A program made the position numbers and the translations under genes. The notes beneath the pieces are model-generated. The model was not told the origin of the DNA and searched no databases. It was given only the letters and a program-made list of their open reading frames with translations. 64,000 nt of DNA from Chitinivibrionales bacterium (GTDB lineage Bacteria > Fibrobacterota > Chitinivibrionia > Chitinivibrionales > JANQEN01): contig JANQEN010000083.1 in assembly GCA_028278335.1 (NCBI GenBank), positions 17,279 through 81,278 on the forward strand, in the 5' to 3' direction. Shown piece after piece: positions 51,435-60,270 of the stretch. Each line of letters starts with the position of its first letter. The stretch's first letter is position 1.

Positions 51435-52811
51435 TTAATAGGCATTATCTCGCTTAAAAACAATAAGGATTGTACGGACAATAATCTTTATGTCAAGCCA
51501 GATACTCCAGGAGTCAATATATTTCAAATCTAAGGAGACAATCTCATCAAAATCTTTAATTGCGTTTCGACCACTCACCTGCCACATCCCCGTGATACCC
51601 GGTCTAATGCTTATTCGACGGTGATGCCAGTTTTGATACTCCTTCACCTCGTCCGGAGTTGGTGGTCGTGTGCCCACAAGAGACATCTCCCCTTTTAGCA
51701 CATTGATAAATTGAGGGAATTCATCTAAACTCAGTTTACGCATAAGTGATCCAATGGGTGTTACTCGAGGATCATTAGCTATCTTAAACACTGCCCCATT
51801 TAGTTCATTCTGGTTTTGAAGCTCTGCCTTACGTGCTTCCGCATCAGTGGTCATTGATCTAAATTTATAAATCACAAAGCGCTTACCATTCTTTCCAACT
51901 CGTATCTGCCTAAAAAACACAGGACCTGGAGAGGTTACTTTGATGAGAATTGCAAGAATAGGATAGAGAACAATGAGAACTGCAACACCAATAAGCGATC
52001 CAAAGAGATCAAAAATCCGTTTGAACACTATCTGATCAGGATCGAGCTCAACCGTATGGGAAAGAAGGGTTGGATACTCTAAAAAGGTTTGATACTCCCA
52101 CTGAGCAAGGCGAGTAATATCACGAAGATTAAGGAATACTCGCGCTGGCCGACCGATCTCTTCACAGATATGAACATAGGCATCTACAAGAAAACCATCT
52201 CTAGTCATGCTTCTTGGAATGCAAAAAAAGACCTCTTCAATATAGCTGGTCTTTAAAACTTCTTCAAATTCACTGGGAGCCAAACTGACATCTAACTTCT
52301 TGACTATCCGTAAACCCCATTCAGGATGGGCATTGATCTCCTTATTGATTTGCGAGGCAATTCTTCCTCTTCCAAAAAGAAGAATGGGTGTGATATTTCG
52401 GTTTCTTCGTCGGACATAGGCAATAACAAATTTAAGGGTCAATTTTTCAGTAAAGATAAAAACAAAAGAGATCATTGCAAAGATAAAGTATAGCCACCGA
52501 CTATCAAAATTATCAGGCATGACATAGAGGATCGCAGCACCAAGAATGCCAGCGGAGACAAAAATCATAAGAATCCGCCGATTAAGTCCCTTCATCCAAT
52601 TAAACTGGAGTATGGAAAAGAGATGCCTAGTCCAGGCGAAGTAGAGATAAAAAGCCATAAAACCAATAGGCATGAGTAGATAATTTTGCAGAGTCGCCAG
52701 CGGTCGATACTCGGAAACTAAAAAGTAGGATATGGAAAAGGCACCTAAAATGAGAAGGCAGTCCACCAATGCAATGGCTTGTTTAACAAAGGAGGAGTGC
52801 TGCTTTAACAT
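51435..52811 (-). CDS. Undecaprenyl-phosphate sugar-1-phosphate transferase (WbaP/WcaJ type)
   Basis: The 458-residue membrane protein has four N-terminal helices (about 12-35, 42-60, 75-100, 105-123), a CoA-binding-like domain (LLFGRGRIASQINKEINAH), and a C-terminal bacterial sugar transferase domain with KRIFDLFGSLIGVAVLIVL, a FFRQIRVGKNGKRFVIYKFRSM turn (split in two here), LSLDEFPQFINVLKGEMSLV and MWQVSGRN. It starts repeat units by linking a sugar phosphate to undecaprenyl phosphate. Its distance from the sugar locus (about 27 kb) and the neighbouring Wzi-like gene suggest a second piece of the same export machinery. Confidence 0.9.
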   Translation of the reverse strand: MLKQHSSFVKQAIALVDCLLILGAFSISYFLVSEYRPLATLQNYLLMPIGFMAFYLYFAWTRHLFSILQFNWMKGLNRRILMIFVSAGILGAAILYVMPDNFDSRWLYFIFAMISFVFIFTEKLTLKFVIAYVRRRNRNITPILLFGRGRIASQINKEINAHPEWGLRIVKKLDVSLAPSEFEEVLKTSYIEEVFFCIPRSMTRDGFLVDAYVHICEEIGRPARVFLNLRDITRLAQWEYQTFLEYPTLLSHTVELDPDQIVFKRIFDLFGSLIGVAVLIVLYPILAILIKVTSPGPVFFRQIRVGKNGKRFVIYKFRSMTTDAEARKAELQNQNELNGAVFKIANDPRVTPIGSLMRKLSLDEFPQFINVLKGEMSLVGTRPPTPDEVKEYQNWHHRRISIRPGITGMWQVSGRNAIKDFDEIVSLDLKYIDSWSIWLDIKIIVRTILIVFKRDNAY

Positions 52812-52995
52812 TGAGTCCCATTTGAAAAGGTTAGCAAGTTACTCATATAAGGTACTTTTTTTAAAAATAGTAATTTCCCTGGTCAGTTTAAAGCTTCCTG
52901 GCAAATTTTACATTGCTCACAAGCTTCTATGCATTTCAGCGTATCACCAATAAATAAAGAATGAAGGGAGTAATAGGTTTTACAGGAGAAAGACT

Positions 52996-53589
52996 TTACT
53001 CCATGATGGCAAGCAAAGAGACAGAGTCCCTTACTTTTTGCTGAAGCTCCGCTTTGGTTCCGTCATTAGAGAGAACTGTCCACTTTTTTCCCTGTGGTAC
53101 AGGAAGCAGTGACTCTTGTATTTGCATGCGTTGAAGGATCTGATCCTCAGAAAGGTTAGTCCGCTTTTTGAGCCAGGCAACTCGTTTTTTAAGGGGGGCA
53201 CTAATCCAAAAAAGATGATCGAACCAATCATCTACATCCCATAGGGGAATAAGGGCAGCATCTAAAACAATCGATTTTGTGGAATGTTTCAGGAGCTTTT
53301 CTATTCTTTTTTTTAAGGGAGGATGAACAATAGAATTAAGCATTTCCAGTTTCTCTTTAGACTGAAAACAGAGAGCACCTAAAATTGCAAACTGAATCGA
53401 TGCATCAATCACAACCGAATCACCGAAGGATTTCTGAAGGCTCTCTTTAATTGAATCATCCTCACTCATGAGATTTTTTGCGATGGAGTCTGCCTCAAGT
53501 ACTTCAATTTTATTTTGTAAAAAAAGGTCTGCGACGATGCTCTTACCAGATCCAGTATACCCCGCAATACCGATCCTAATGGGCAGCAT
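52996..53589 (-). CDS. coaE: Dephospho-CoA kinase
   Basis: The 197-residue P-loop kinase has IGIAGYTGSGKSIVADLF (Walker A), EADSIAKNL, SIVLDAALIPLWDVDDWFD, and the DQILQRMQIQ lid region, all features of CoaE, which phosphorylates dephospho-CoA in the last step of CoA synthesis. The first 14 bases overlap the end of the SpoIIE-type gene upstream, so they are co-translated. The signature HPPLKKRIE matches the usual VHP element. Length is normal. Confidence 0.9.
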   Translation of the reverse strand: MLPIRIGIAGYTGSGKSIVADLFLQNKIEVLEADSIAKNLMSEDDSIKESLQKSFGDSVVIDASIQFAILGALCFQSKEKLEMLNSIVHPPLKKRIEKLLKHSTKSIVLDAALIPLWDVDDWFDHLFWISAPLKKRVAWLKKRTNLSEDQILQRMQIQESLLPVPQGKKWTVLSNDGTKAELQQKVRDSVSLLAIME

Positions 53590-54787
53590 TCTTTTTCCTG
53601 GTGGTCCTAAATTTCCGGATCATCACCCGATTGCCCTTGTCATTGAAGATCATCTCATCCACATAATGACTGACAATATAAAGACCACGCCCCCGATCTT
53701 TAATTAAATTCTCCGGTAGTGTAGGGTCGGGAATATCGTTTATGTCAAAACCCTCTCCCTCATCCATAATGCCTATGGTCACATCCGATTCCTTGACAAT
53801 ATGTCCCATGGTTACCTTTTTTGTGTGATCACCCTTGTTACCATGACCAATCGCATTAGCCAACAGCTCGGTAATGGTGAGCTTCATCTTTCGAATACTC
53901 TCATCGGAGTACCCAATATGGTCCATGTCTTTAAGGATATGGGCTAAAACCGAGTCAATCTCCTCATAATATGAAAGAAACTGAAGGTATATGTGTTCCT
54001 GTGAGGAAAAACCTAAATCCAACTTTATTTGGTCTCTTCTGGATTGAGTCAACACTTCAACAACAATAGCGGTGATATCATCTTTCTGATCATTTCGCGC
54101 TTTTACATATTTAAGCTTCTTTTTCATCTTATCAGTTAGCTTCTGTGGTGACGTAAGATCCTCCTTGAGTAAAAAATGCTCCAGACAGTCTCGTCCTAAA
54201 AGATCATCCTTGTCGCGAAAAAGGGTATACAAACCATCGGTAAAAAAAAGTATGGCATCTTCCGGCTTAAGATAAACACTACGATTCTCTAAACGTACAT
54301 CATCATATATACCTAAAAAAGTTGTGGATTCTGTTAAGGAAACCACCTTTTTTTCACTTTTTCGATAGATCATCGGATAGGGGTGCCCTGCATTACAATA
54401 GGTAAGTTTGTTATCATGAAGATCTAAAAAAGCCAAAAAGGCGGTAATAAAAAAGTCCGATGATATATGCTTGAGAAGTTCACTATTTATTCGATTTAAT
54501 ATGATCTCCGGAGAGGAAAGAGAGCTAAGATTATGTGAAAAAAGCACCTTTGCCAAAGAAGCAATCAGTGCTGAAGATATTCCCTGACAGGAGATATCGA
54601 GAATGTAGAATGCCATGATGTCCTCTGAAACTTGGACTACATCAAAAAGATCGCCCCCTAGAGCATCACAGGGCAGAAAAATCGAACTCATTTCAATTCC
54701 CTGCATACGGGGCAAACTATGTGGAACAATTGCCTTTTGAATTTCCCAGGAAAGTTCTAATTCATTTTCAAAGGAGGATTTAATCAT
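53576..54787 (-). CDS. SpoIIE-type PP2C phosphatase fused to HATPase_c domain
   Basis: The 403-residue protein has an N-terminal SpoIIE/RsbU phosphatase (about 1-240; PCDALGGDLFDV, GISSALIASLAKV, CNAGHPYPMIY, ILFFTDGLYTL, QKDDITAIVVEV) followed by an RsbW-like kinase ATPase domain (about 260-400; LTITELLANAIGHGN as the N box, MDEGEGFD, DRGRGLYI). Such fusions combine anti-sigma kinase and phosphatase in partner-switch signalling. No sensory or receiver domain is present. The anti-sigma antagonist target is not in the window. It overlaps coaE by 14 bases. Confidence 0.9.
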   Translation of the reverse strand: MIKSSFENELELSWEIQKAIVPHSLPRMQGIEMSSIFLPCDALGGDLFDVVQVSEDIMAFYILDISCQGISSALIASLAKVLFSHNLSSLSSPEIILNRINSELLKHISSDFFITAFLAFLDLHDNKLTYCNAGHPYPMIYRKSEKKVVSLTESTTFLGIYDDVRLENRSVYLKPEDAILFFTDGLYTLFRDKDDLLGRDCLEHFLLKEDLTSPQKLTDKMKKKLKYVKARNDQKDDITAIVVEVLTQSRRDQIKLDLGFSSQEHIYLQFLSYYEEIDSVLAHILKDMDHIGYSDESIRKMKLTITELLANAIGHGNKGDHTKKVTMGHIVKESDVTIGIMDEGEGFDINDIPDPTLPENLIKDRGRGLYIVSHYVDEMIFNDKGNRVMIRKFRTTRKKNAAH

Positions 54788-55012
54788 AGTAGCGGTTGCT
54801 CACTGGGTCATAATTTGGAATTGTATATTTCTTTTTTTTCAACTATAAATTAATTTATAGTGAACGATTTAACCATTGATTCCCGATAAATAGTTAATAT
54901 TTTTGCGCAAAGAGCGCGTTTACGTTTTTCCTGTTGTGTTCTGTAAATTATTGTAACGTCTAACCCGGTTATTTTCCATATATTTAGGGTTTTTTTTGAA
55001 AGGATCTGTCCT

Positions 55013-56554
55013 ATGCTTGCTAAACTTCGTTCCCTTGCTGTACTCGGTATTGATGCCTTTGACATTGGAATAGAAGCTGATATTACTGAAATGCTTCCAA
55101 GCTTTACTATTGTAGGATTACCTGACGGTGCAGTCCGCGAAAGTCGTGAACGGGTACTGTCGGCAATTAAAAATTGTGGGTATGAGTTTCCTGCTCGAAA
55201 AGTAACTATCAATATGGCACCGGCAGATATGAAAAAGGAGGGATCAGCCTATGACCTTCCCATAGCTCTGGGCCTGCTTATTGCCTCAGGACAAATCACC
55301 ATTGACGAAACAAAAACCTATGGTATTGTAGGAGAGCTCTCCTTAGACGGATCAGTTAAACGAGTAAAGGGAATGCTTTCTATGGCATTATGTGCTCGAG
55401 AGCAAAAGCTTTCGGGATTGATTGTTCCCAAAGAGTGTGCTCAAGAAGCTGCAATTGCAGAAGGGCTATCTGTGTATCCGGTAGAGTCCCTCAATCAAGC
55501 TATACATTTTTTACAGGACCCAAATTCTATTCCACCACATCAGGGGGATATACCCGGCCTCTTTAACAGAGCAAAAAAGTATCCTATAGATTTCTGTGAT
55601 GTAAAGGGGCAGGAGCAGGTCAAGCGGTCCCTCTTGGTTGCTGCTGCTGGTGGTCATAATATCATGATGATTGGTCCTCCTGGGTCTGGAAAAACCATGC
55701 TTGCCCGACGAATACCTTCTATCTTGCCCGACCTTACTCTGAATGAAGCACTGGAGACAACAAAAATCCATTCAGTTGCAGGACTTTTAGAACCAAACAC
55801 ACCACTTTTAGCAACCCGCCCCTTTCGATCACCCCACCACACAATCTCCGATGCAGGACTTACTGGTGGCGGTTCTTACCCGCGACCGGGGGAGATAAGT
55901 TTAAGCCATAATGGAATTCTTTTTTTGGATGAACTACCGGAGTTTAATAAAAATGTTTTAGAAAATTTGCGACAACCAATTGAGGATGGTAAGGTTACCA
56001 TTTCCCGTGCAGCAATGTCTCTTTCCTATCCAGCAAAATTTATGCTCGCCGTTGCTATGAATCCCTGTCCTTGTGGTTATTATACAGACACCCGACACGA
56101 ATGCTCCTGTGCTCCACAACAGATCCAACGGTATATGTCAAAAATTTCTGGACCGCTCATGGATAGAATAGACATCCATGTAGAGGTTCCAGCACTCTCC
56201 TACGAGGAGCTCGCACAAAAGCAGACTGGTGAAAGTTCAAGCTCAATTCGAGAAAAGGTTGTAGCTGCTCGAGAGGTCCAACTTCAACGCTTCAATGGGG
56301 AGAAGCGTGTCTATTGTAATGCTCACATGGAATCTTCCCATCTAAGATCCTATTGTGAACTTGATGCTCCCTCTCAAGAGTTGATTCGACGAGCAATTGA
56401 GAAATTGGGCCTTTCAGCACGTGCCTATGATAGAATCCTGAAGGTCTCTCGGACTATAGCTGATTTAGACAACTCTAAGCAGATACAATCAAATCATATT
56501 GCTGAAGCAGTTCAATATCGTAGCCTTGACAGAAAGCTTTGGATGGGAGGTTAG
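55013..56554 (+). CDS. comM: ComM/YifB Mg-chelatase-like AAA+ ATPase
   Basis: The 513-residue protein has the N-terminal ChlI-like part with VGLPDGAVRESRERVLSAIKN, the AAA+ core with Walker A GPPGSGKTMLARRIPSILP, Walker B FLDELPEF, a cysteine cluster PCPCGYYTDTRHECSC and the C-terminal KVSRTIADLDNS (lid). ComM promotes integration of incoming DNA during natural transformation by aiding branch migration. GAAAGGA lies about 8 bases before the ATG. It stands alone, divergent from the SpoIIE gene. Confidence 0.94.
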   Translation: MLAKLRSLAVLGIDAFDIGIEADITEMLPSFTIVGLPDGAVRESRERVLSAIKNCGYEFPARKVTINMAPADMKKEGSAYDLPIALGLLIASGQITIDETKTYGIVGELSLDGSVKRVKGMLSMALCAREQKLSGLIVPKECAQEAAIAEGLSVYPVESLNQAIHFLQDPNSIPPHQGDIPGLFNRAKKYPIDFCDVKGQEQVKRSLLVAAAGGHNIMMIGPPGSGKTMLARRIPSILPDLTLNEALETTKIHSVAGLLEPNTPLLATRPFRSPHHTISDAGLTGGGSYPRPGEISLSHNGILFLDELPEFNKNVLENLRQPIEDGKVTISRAAMSLSYPAKFMLAVAMNPCPCGYYTDTRHECSCAPQQIQRYMSKISGPLMDRIDIHVEVPALSYEELAQKQTGESSSSIREKVVAAREVQLQRFNGEKRVYCNAHMESSHLRSYCELDAPSQELIRRAIEKLGLSARAYDRILKVSRTIADLDNSKQIQSNHIAEAVQYRSLDRKLWMGG

Positions 56555-56636
56555 GTACCAATATACCCAAATCAATGAGGCACAACTGCAGCAATTACCA
56601 GATATAATTCTCAGACTTGACTTCATCACTACCATC

Positions 56637-57065
56637 ATGATACCCTTTTATATATGTTTTACGACAAATAGTGATACTATTTTAATTTCTTCTAAAGGAA
56701 AAGTGGATAGCTTTGTGAATGAGAGAAGAACTTTAGAACGAATTCGTTGCTACTACTATTTAAAAGTTTACAATAAAGATAACAACCAAGATATCGGTTC
56801 GGTTATTGACATATCACGCAAGGGCATGCGATTGATAAGTGAAATCCCCTTTACTGCCGATTCTCACTACCATCTCACTATAAAGCTTCCCAAAGGATAC
56901 ATTCATGGGTATTCCTTTGATATTGATGCAGAGGCACGGTGGTGTGAAAAGAAAGAGGACGATGACTACTACGAAGCGGGTTTTAAGTTTATAAATGCGA
57001 AAAAATCCGGCATTGTCTTTATAAAAATGTTGATCGATGATTTTAAAAGTAATGATCTTCTTTAG
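56637..57065 (+). CDS. PilZ-domain protein
   Basis: The protein of about 142 residues contains a PilZ core: VNERRTLERIRCYYYLKVY (R-x3-R-type c-di-GMP arginines in the RRTLERIR segment), SVIDISRKGMRLIS (D/N-x-S-x-x-G pattern DISRKG) and AEARWCEKKEDDDYYEAGFKF. It may bind cyclic di-GMP and influence motility or polysaccharide output. I chose the start at 56637; an earlier ATG at 56499 would overlap comM by 56 bases and add unconserved residues. No good ribosome-binding site supports either start. Confidence 0.75.
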   Translation: MIPFYICFTTNSDTILISSKGKVDSFVNERRTLERIRCYYYLKVYNKDNNQDIGSVIDISRKGMRLISEIPFTADSHYHLTIKLPKGYIHGYSFDIDAEARWCEKKEDDDYYEAGFKFINAKKSGIVFIKMLIDDFKSNDLL

Positions 57066-57096
57066 ATTTTTGTAAGAGTCCCACAGGGTTCCATTT

Positions 57097-57636
57097 TTAT
57101 CTTAGGAAATAGGTCTCTTCAATGGTGTGAATCGCGCCTTTAGGATTTAGCGTGCTGGAATAGAGGTGAAATTGTTCTATTGAAATTGAATCAATTGAAA
57201 AAAGGCTGTTCTGTGTCAAAAAGGGTATTATGGCCTCTGGCTCTAGAGGCTTTTTTATACGACCAACGGTTATATGGGGATGAAATTTTCTCCGTTCCTT
57301 GGGCAAACCGACTCTTTCAACAGCTCTATCAATTGACTTAGCCAAGGATATCAATTGTTCTGATTGAGCAAGACCAACCCACAGCACTGTTGGTTTTCCT
57401 CGGGGTGGAAAATGGCCTACACCCTTTAAGTGTATACAAAAAGGGGTTTGCTCGATTTTTGAAAGCTCCTCCCCAAGAGCATCCATAAGCATCTCATCAC
57501 AATCACCAATAAAGCGAAGTGTTAAATGTAGTTGGTCTTCGGTAACCCATCGAACACCTTTGACACCAAAACAGATATTTTGAATAGCTTCAATGATTGA
57601 TTGCTTAAAATGTACCGCAACAAAAAGACGTTTCAT
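57097..57636 (-). CDS. thpR: RNA 2',3'-cyclic phosphodiesterase (ThpR/LigT)
   Basis: The 179-residue protein begins MKRLFVAVHF and has the two catalytic HxT/S motifs: HLTLRFIGD in the first half and HPHITVGRI in the second, typical of the 2H phosphoesterase LigT/ThpR. It acts on 2',3'-cyclic phosphate RNA ends. The start at 57636 fits the family N-terminus; an upstream GTG at 57675 would add 13 residues. It converges on the PilZ gene with 31 bases between stops. Confidence 0.9.
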   Translation of the reverse strand: MKRLFVAVHFKQSIIEAIQNICFGVKGVRWVTEDQLHLTLRFIGDCDEMLMDALGEELSKIEQTPFCIHLKGVGHFPPRGKPTVLWVGLAQSEQLISLAKSIDRAVERVGLPKERRKFHPHITVGRIKKPLEPEAIIPFLTQNSLFSIDSISIEQFHLYSSTLNPKGAIHTIEETYFLR

Positions 57637-57731
57637 AGCAAAAAAATATGTTTTGGAATTAACAGATTGATACACAGGATATATTTTGCAAAGAGGGTTT
57701 ACTGTGTACTATCAGGCACAAGGAGCGCACT

Positions 57732-59306
57732 ATGATTGCTGTGGTAACAACTGACCAAATGAAAAGCATTGACCATGAGTCAATAGGTGGCAATAGCGCT
57801 GTAGGTTACTCCTATATGCATAAAGCAGGCATTGGTCTTTGTGAAGCTGTTGAAGCAATTCTTCCCGATGTTGATGATGGGGACATCGCTATTATTTGTG
57901 GCAAGGGAAACAATGGTGGAGATGGGTATGTTCTCGGCCGCCTGTTGCTTGACAAAGGTTACCAAGTAATGTGCTATAGCCTCTGCCCAGAGGACGCTCT
58001 TAAAGGTGAAGCTCGACTGGCCTTAGATGACTATCTGGCAAAAGAGGGTAACTTCTTTTATATCGATGATATTGCAGAGCTTGAAGGATTAGATCGATTT
58101 TCCCTGATCGTTGATGCTCTTCTGGGAACTGGGATTCAAGGGAATCCAAAGCGAATTTATGCTGAGGCTATCAAGCATATAAACAATTCTGCAAAGCCAA
58201 TTTTAGCTGTTGATACCCCTTCCGGTCTCAACAATGACACAGGAGAACCTAGCGCTTCTGTAGTGAAGGCACACGTTACCATTACCATGGGCTTTCCAAA
58301 AATTGGTCAACTCTTCTATCCGGGTCGTTCCTTTTGCGGCTCTCTTCATATTAAAGACCTTGGTTATCCTCTTGATGTTGTTGAGAAAAACAGCTCTCTT
58401 ATTTCAATAGGCACACGAAGGGACCTTGAAAAATTAGTACCCTCACGAAAACCTGCTGGTTCAAAGTTTGAGCATGGATTAGCTTGTCTTGTTTGTGGTT
58501 CCAGGGGTATGCTTGGTAGCGCAAGACTCGCAGCTCTTGCCGCACTCCGCACTGGTTGCGGGATGGCTCACCTCTGCATACCAGAGTCACAGCTCTCAGT
58601 TATGGCTACAATGGTCACAGAACCGGTGCTACACCCCCTTTTGGAAACAACCAAAGGCACACCGTCAGTTAAAAACGTGGATGAGATAGTATCAAAGGCT
58701 AATGCAATGCAGGCCCTTCTTGTGGGACCAGGCATTTCCCATTCGCCAAGCACCAGCAACTTGGTCAGACAGCTTCTTCAAAAAGTAACATCACCTATGG
58801 TATTGGATGCAGATGGCCTAAATGCCTTTAAAAATCATGTTGGCAAATTAAAAAAGCATCCCCAAGAGTTAATTATCACACCCCACGCAAAAGAGTTTGA
58901 ACGACTTTTTGGCCCTCTACCAGCCAACCCAATCGACAAAATTGAACAGCTTGTTGCTGTTGCCACATCCTTTTTGTGCACCTTAGTATTCAAAGGTAAT
59001 CCTACTATAGTTGTCGATAAATCTGGAGAGACTGTTATTGCCCCTCTTGGAAACTCTGGCATGGCAACTGCAGGCTCTGGAGATGTATTGGCCGGAATAA
59101 TCACCTCACTTATTGCACAGGGATGCTCTACCAGAGATGCAGCAGTATTGGGAGTGTCAATTCATGGTTTAGCTGGAGAAATCGCTGGTGAAATCATGGG
59201 AGAGTACTCTCTTATCGCAAGTGATATTCTCAATGCAATTCATAAGGTTTTTAATGAGCTCTCATTTGTTAACACGCCGGGCATACTTCCGGGGTTCTAC
59301 CAATAA
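57732..59306 (+). CDS. nnr: Bifunctional NAD(P)H-hydrate epimerase/dehydratase
   Basis: The 524-residue protein joins NnrE (about 1-215; GKGNNGGDGYVLGRLL, LIVDALLGTGIQG, DTPSGLNNDTGEP) and NnrD (about 230-510; GLACLVCGSRGMLGSARLAA, LDADGLNAF, TPHAKEFERLFG and GSGDVLAGIITSLIAQG). It repairs hydrated NADH and NADPH, epimerising and ADP/ATP-dependently dehydrating NAD(P)HX. Fusion of both domains is common in bacteria. It precedes a second MscS-type channel by 23 bases. The start is supported by homologous N-termini (TTDQMKSIDHESI). Confidence 0.93.
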   Translation: MIAVVTTDQMKSIDHESIGGNSAVGYSYMHKAGIGLCEAVEAILPDVDDGDIAIICGKGNNGGDGYVLGRLLLDKGYQVMCYSLCPEDALKGEARLALDDYLAKEGNFFYIDDIAELEGLDRFSLIVDALLGTGIQGNPKRIYAEAIKHINNSAKPILAVDTPSGLNNDTGEPSASVVKAHVTITMGFPKIGQLFYPGRSFCGSLHIKDLGYPLDVVEKNSSLISIGTRRDLEKLVPSRKPAGSKFEHGLACLVCGSRGMLGSARLAALAALRTGCGMAHLCIPESQLSVMATMVTEPVLHPLLETTKGTPSVKNVDEIVSKANAMQALLVGPGISHSPSTSNLVRQLLQKVTSPMVLDADGLNAFKNHVGKLKKHPQELIITPHAKEFERLFGPLPANPIDKIEQLVAVATSFLCTLVFKGNPTIVVDKSGETVIAPLGNSGMATAGSGDVLAGIITSLIAQGCSTRDAAVLGVSIHGLAGEIAGEIMGEYSLIASDILNAIHKVFNELSFVNTPGILPGFYQ

Positions 59307-59329
59307 CTGAATTTGTTTAAGGATCAGAC

Positions 59330-60241
59330 ATGGAATTTTCATCAAATTGGCATACTAACTTTCTTCTTTTTATTGAATTTCTGCAACACCAAGCAGCTGG
59401 GATTCTTGTTGCGGTGATCGCCATTATCCTTGTGGGCAATCTTGTTTCTAAGACTGCAACTAAATATGTTCAAGACGATGTTGTAAAGCATTTGATAAAA
59501 AAGTGGACCCGTTACATAACCGTAAGTTTTATTATCCTTTGGGTACTGATCCTCTACAATTCCCATGTCCAGCAAGACACACCTTTCTATCTTTTTATTA
59601 TTGGTGTCATCTTAGCAGGATTGGCTCTTTCTCTCAGAAATTTTTTCTCTAATTTTGTCGCCTGGGGAGTGATTGTCTCTGGTAAGGGATTTAAAAGTGG
59701 CGACAGAATTAAGGTTGGCTCTGTGTCCGGCGATGTTATTGACATAGGACTCCTTCGCACTACTATTGCCGAAATTGGTGAATGGGTCGATGCAGATCAA
59801 TCAACTGGACGACTTATCAGTGTTCCCAACAAGATTATTTTAGAAAAGGAGATTATCAATTTTACTCAAGGGTATGATTTTATCTGGGATGAGCTTCGTA
59901 TTCTCATAACCTTTGAATCAAATTGGGAAAGAGCGGAAGAAATAATAAACGAGATTGTTCTTGAGGATTTTAATCAGAAAAAAGAAAAAATTCAAGAACG
60001 ACTTAAACGAGTAAAACGGAAATATCTTCTTCGCTATAATTATATCACCCCTAAAGTGTATGTGACAATCAAAGATTCCGGGGTTGAGTTAGCGGTGCGC
60101 TATCTTGTACAGGCACGGAGAAGAAGAACAATTGAAGACACTGTTTCTCGCACCATATTGTTGCGATTTAGTAAAGAGTTGGATATAGATTTTGCCTATC
60201 CAACAATGCGTATTTATAAACAGACTGAGAGCAATGTGTAG
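59330..60241 (+). CDS. MscS-family small mechanosensitive channel
   Basis: The 303-residue protein has three membrane helices (about 22-42, 60-80, 88-113) with the pore-lining stretch GVILAGLALSLRNFFSNFVAWG, then the beta domain KGFKSGDRIKVGSVSGDVIDIGLLRT and SVPNKIILEKEIINFTQGYD, all typical of MscS. The C-terminal region is charged and helical. It lies 23 bases after nnr and is likely co-transcribed with it. The other MscS protein (31510-32619) is a diverged paralogue with more helices. Confidence 0.9.
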   Translation: MEFSSNWHTNFLLFIEFLQHQAAGILVAVIAIILVGNLVSKTATKYVQDDVVKHLIKKWTRYITVSFIILWVLILYNSHVQQDTPFYLFIIGVILAGLALSLRNFFSNFVAWGVIVSGKGFKSGDRIKVGSVSGDVIDIGLLRTTIAEIGEWVDADQSTGRLISVPNKIILEKEIINFTQGYDFIWDELRILITFESNWERAEEIINEIVLEDFNQKKEKIQERLKRVKRKYLLRYNYITPKVYVTIKDSGVELAVRYLVQARRRRTIEDTVSRTILLRFSKELDIDFAYPTMRIYKQTESNV

Positions 60242-60270
60242 CACAATTCCTTGGAAAAGCTGTAGAATTA

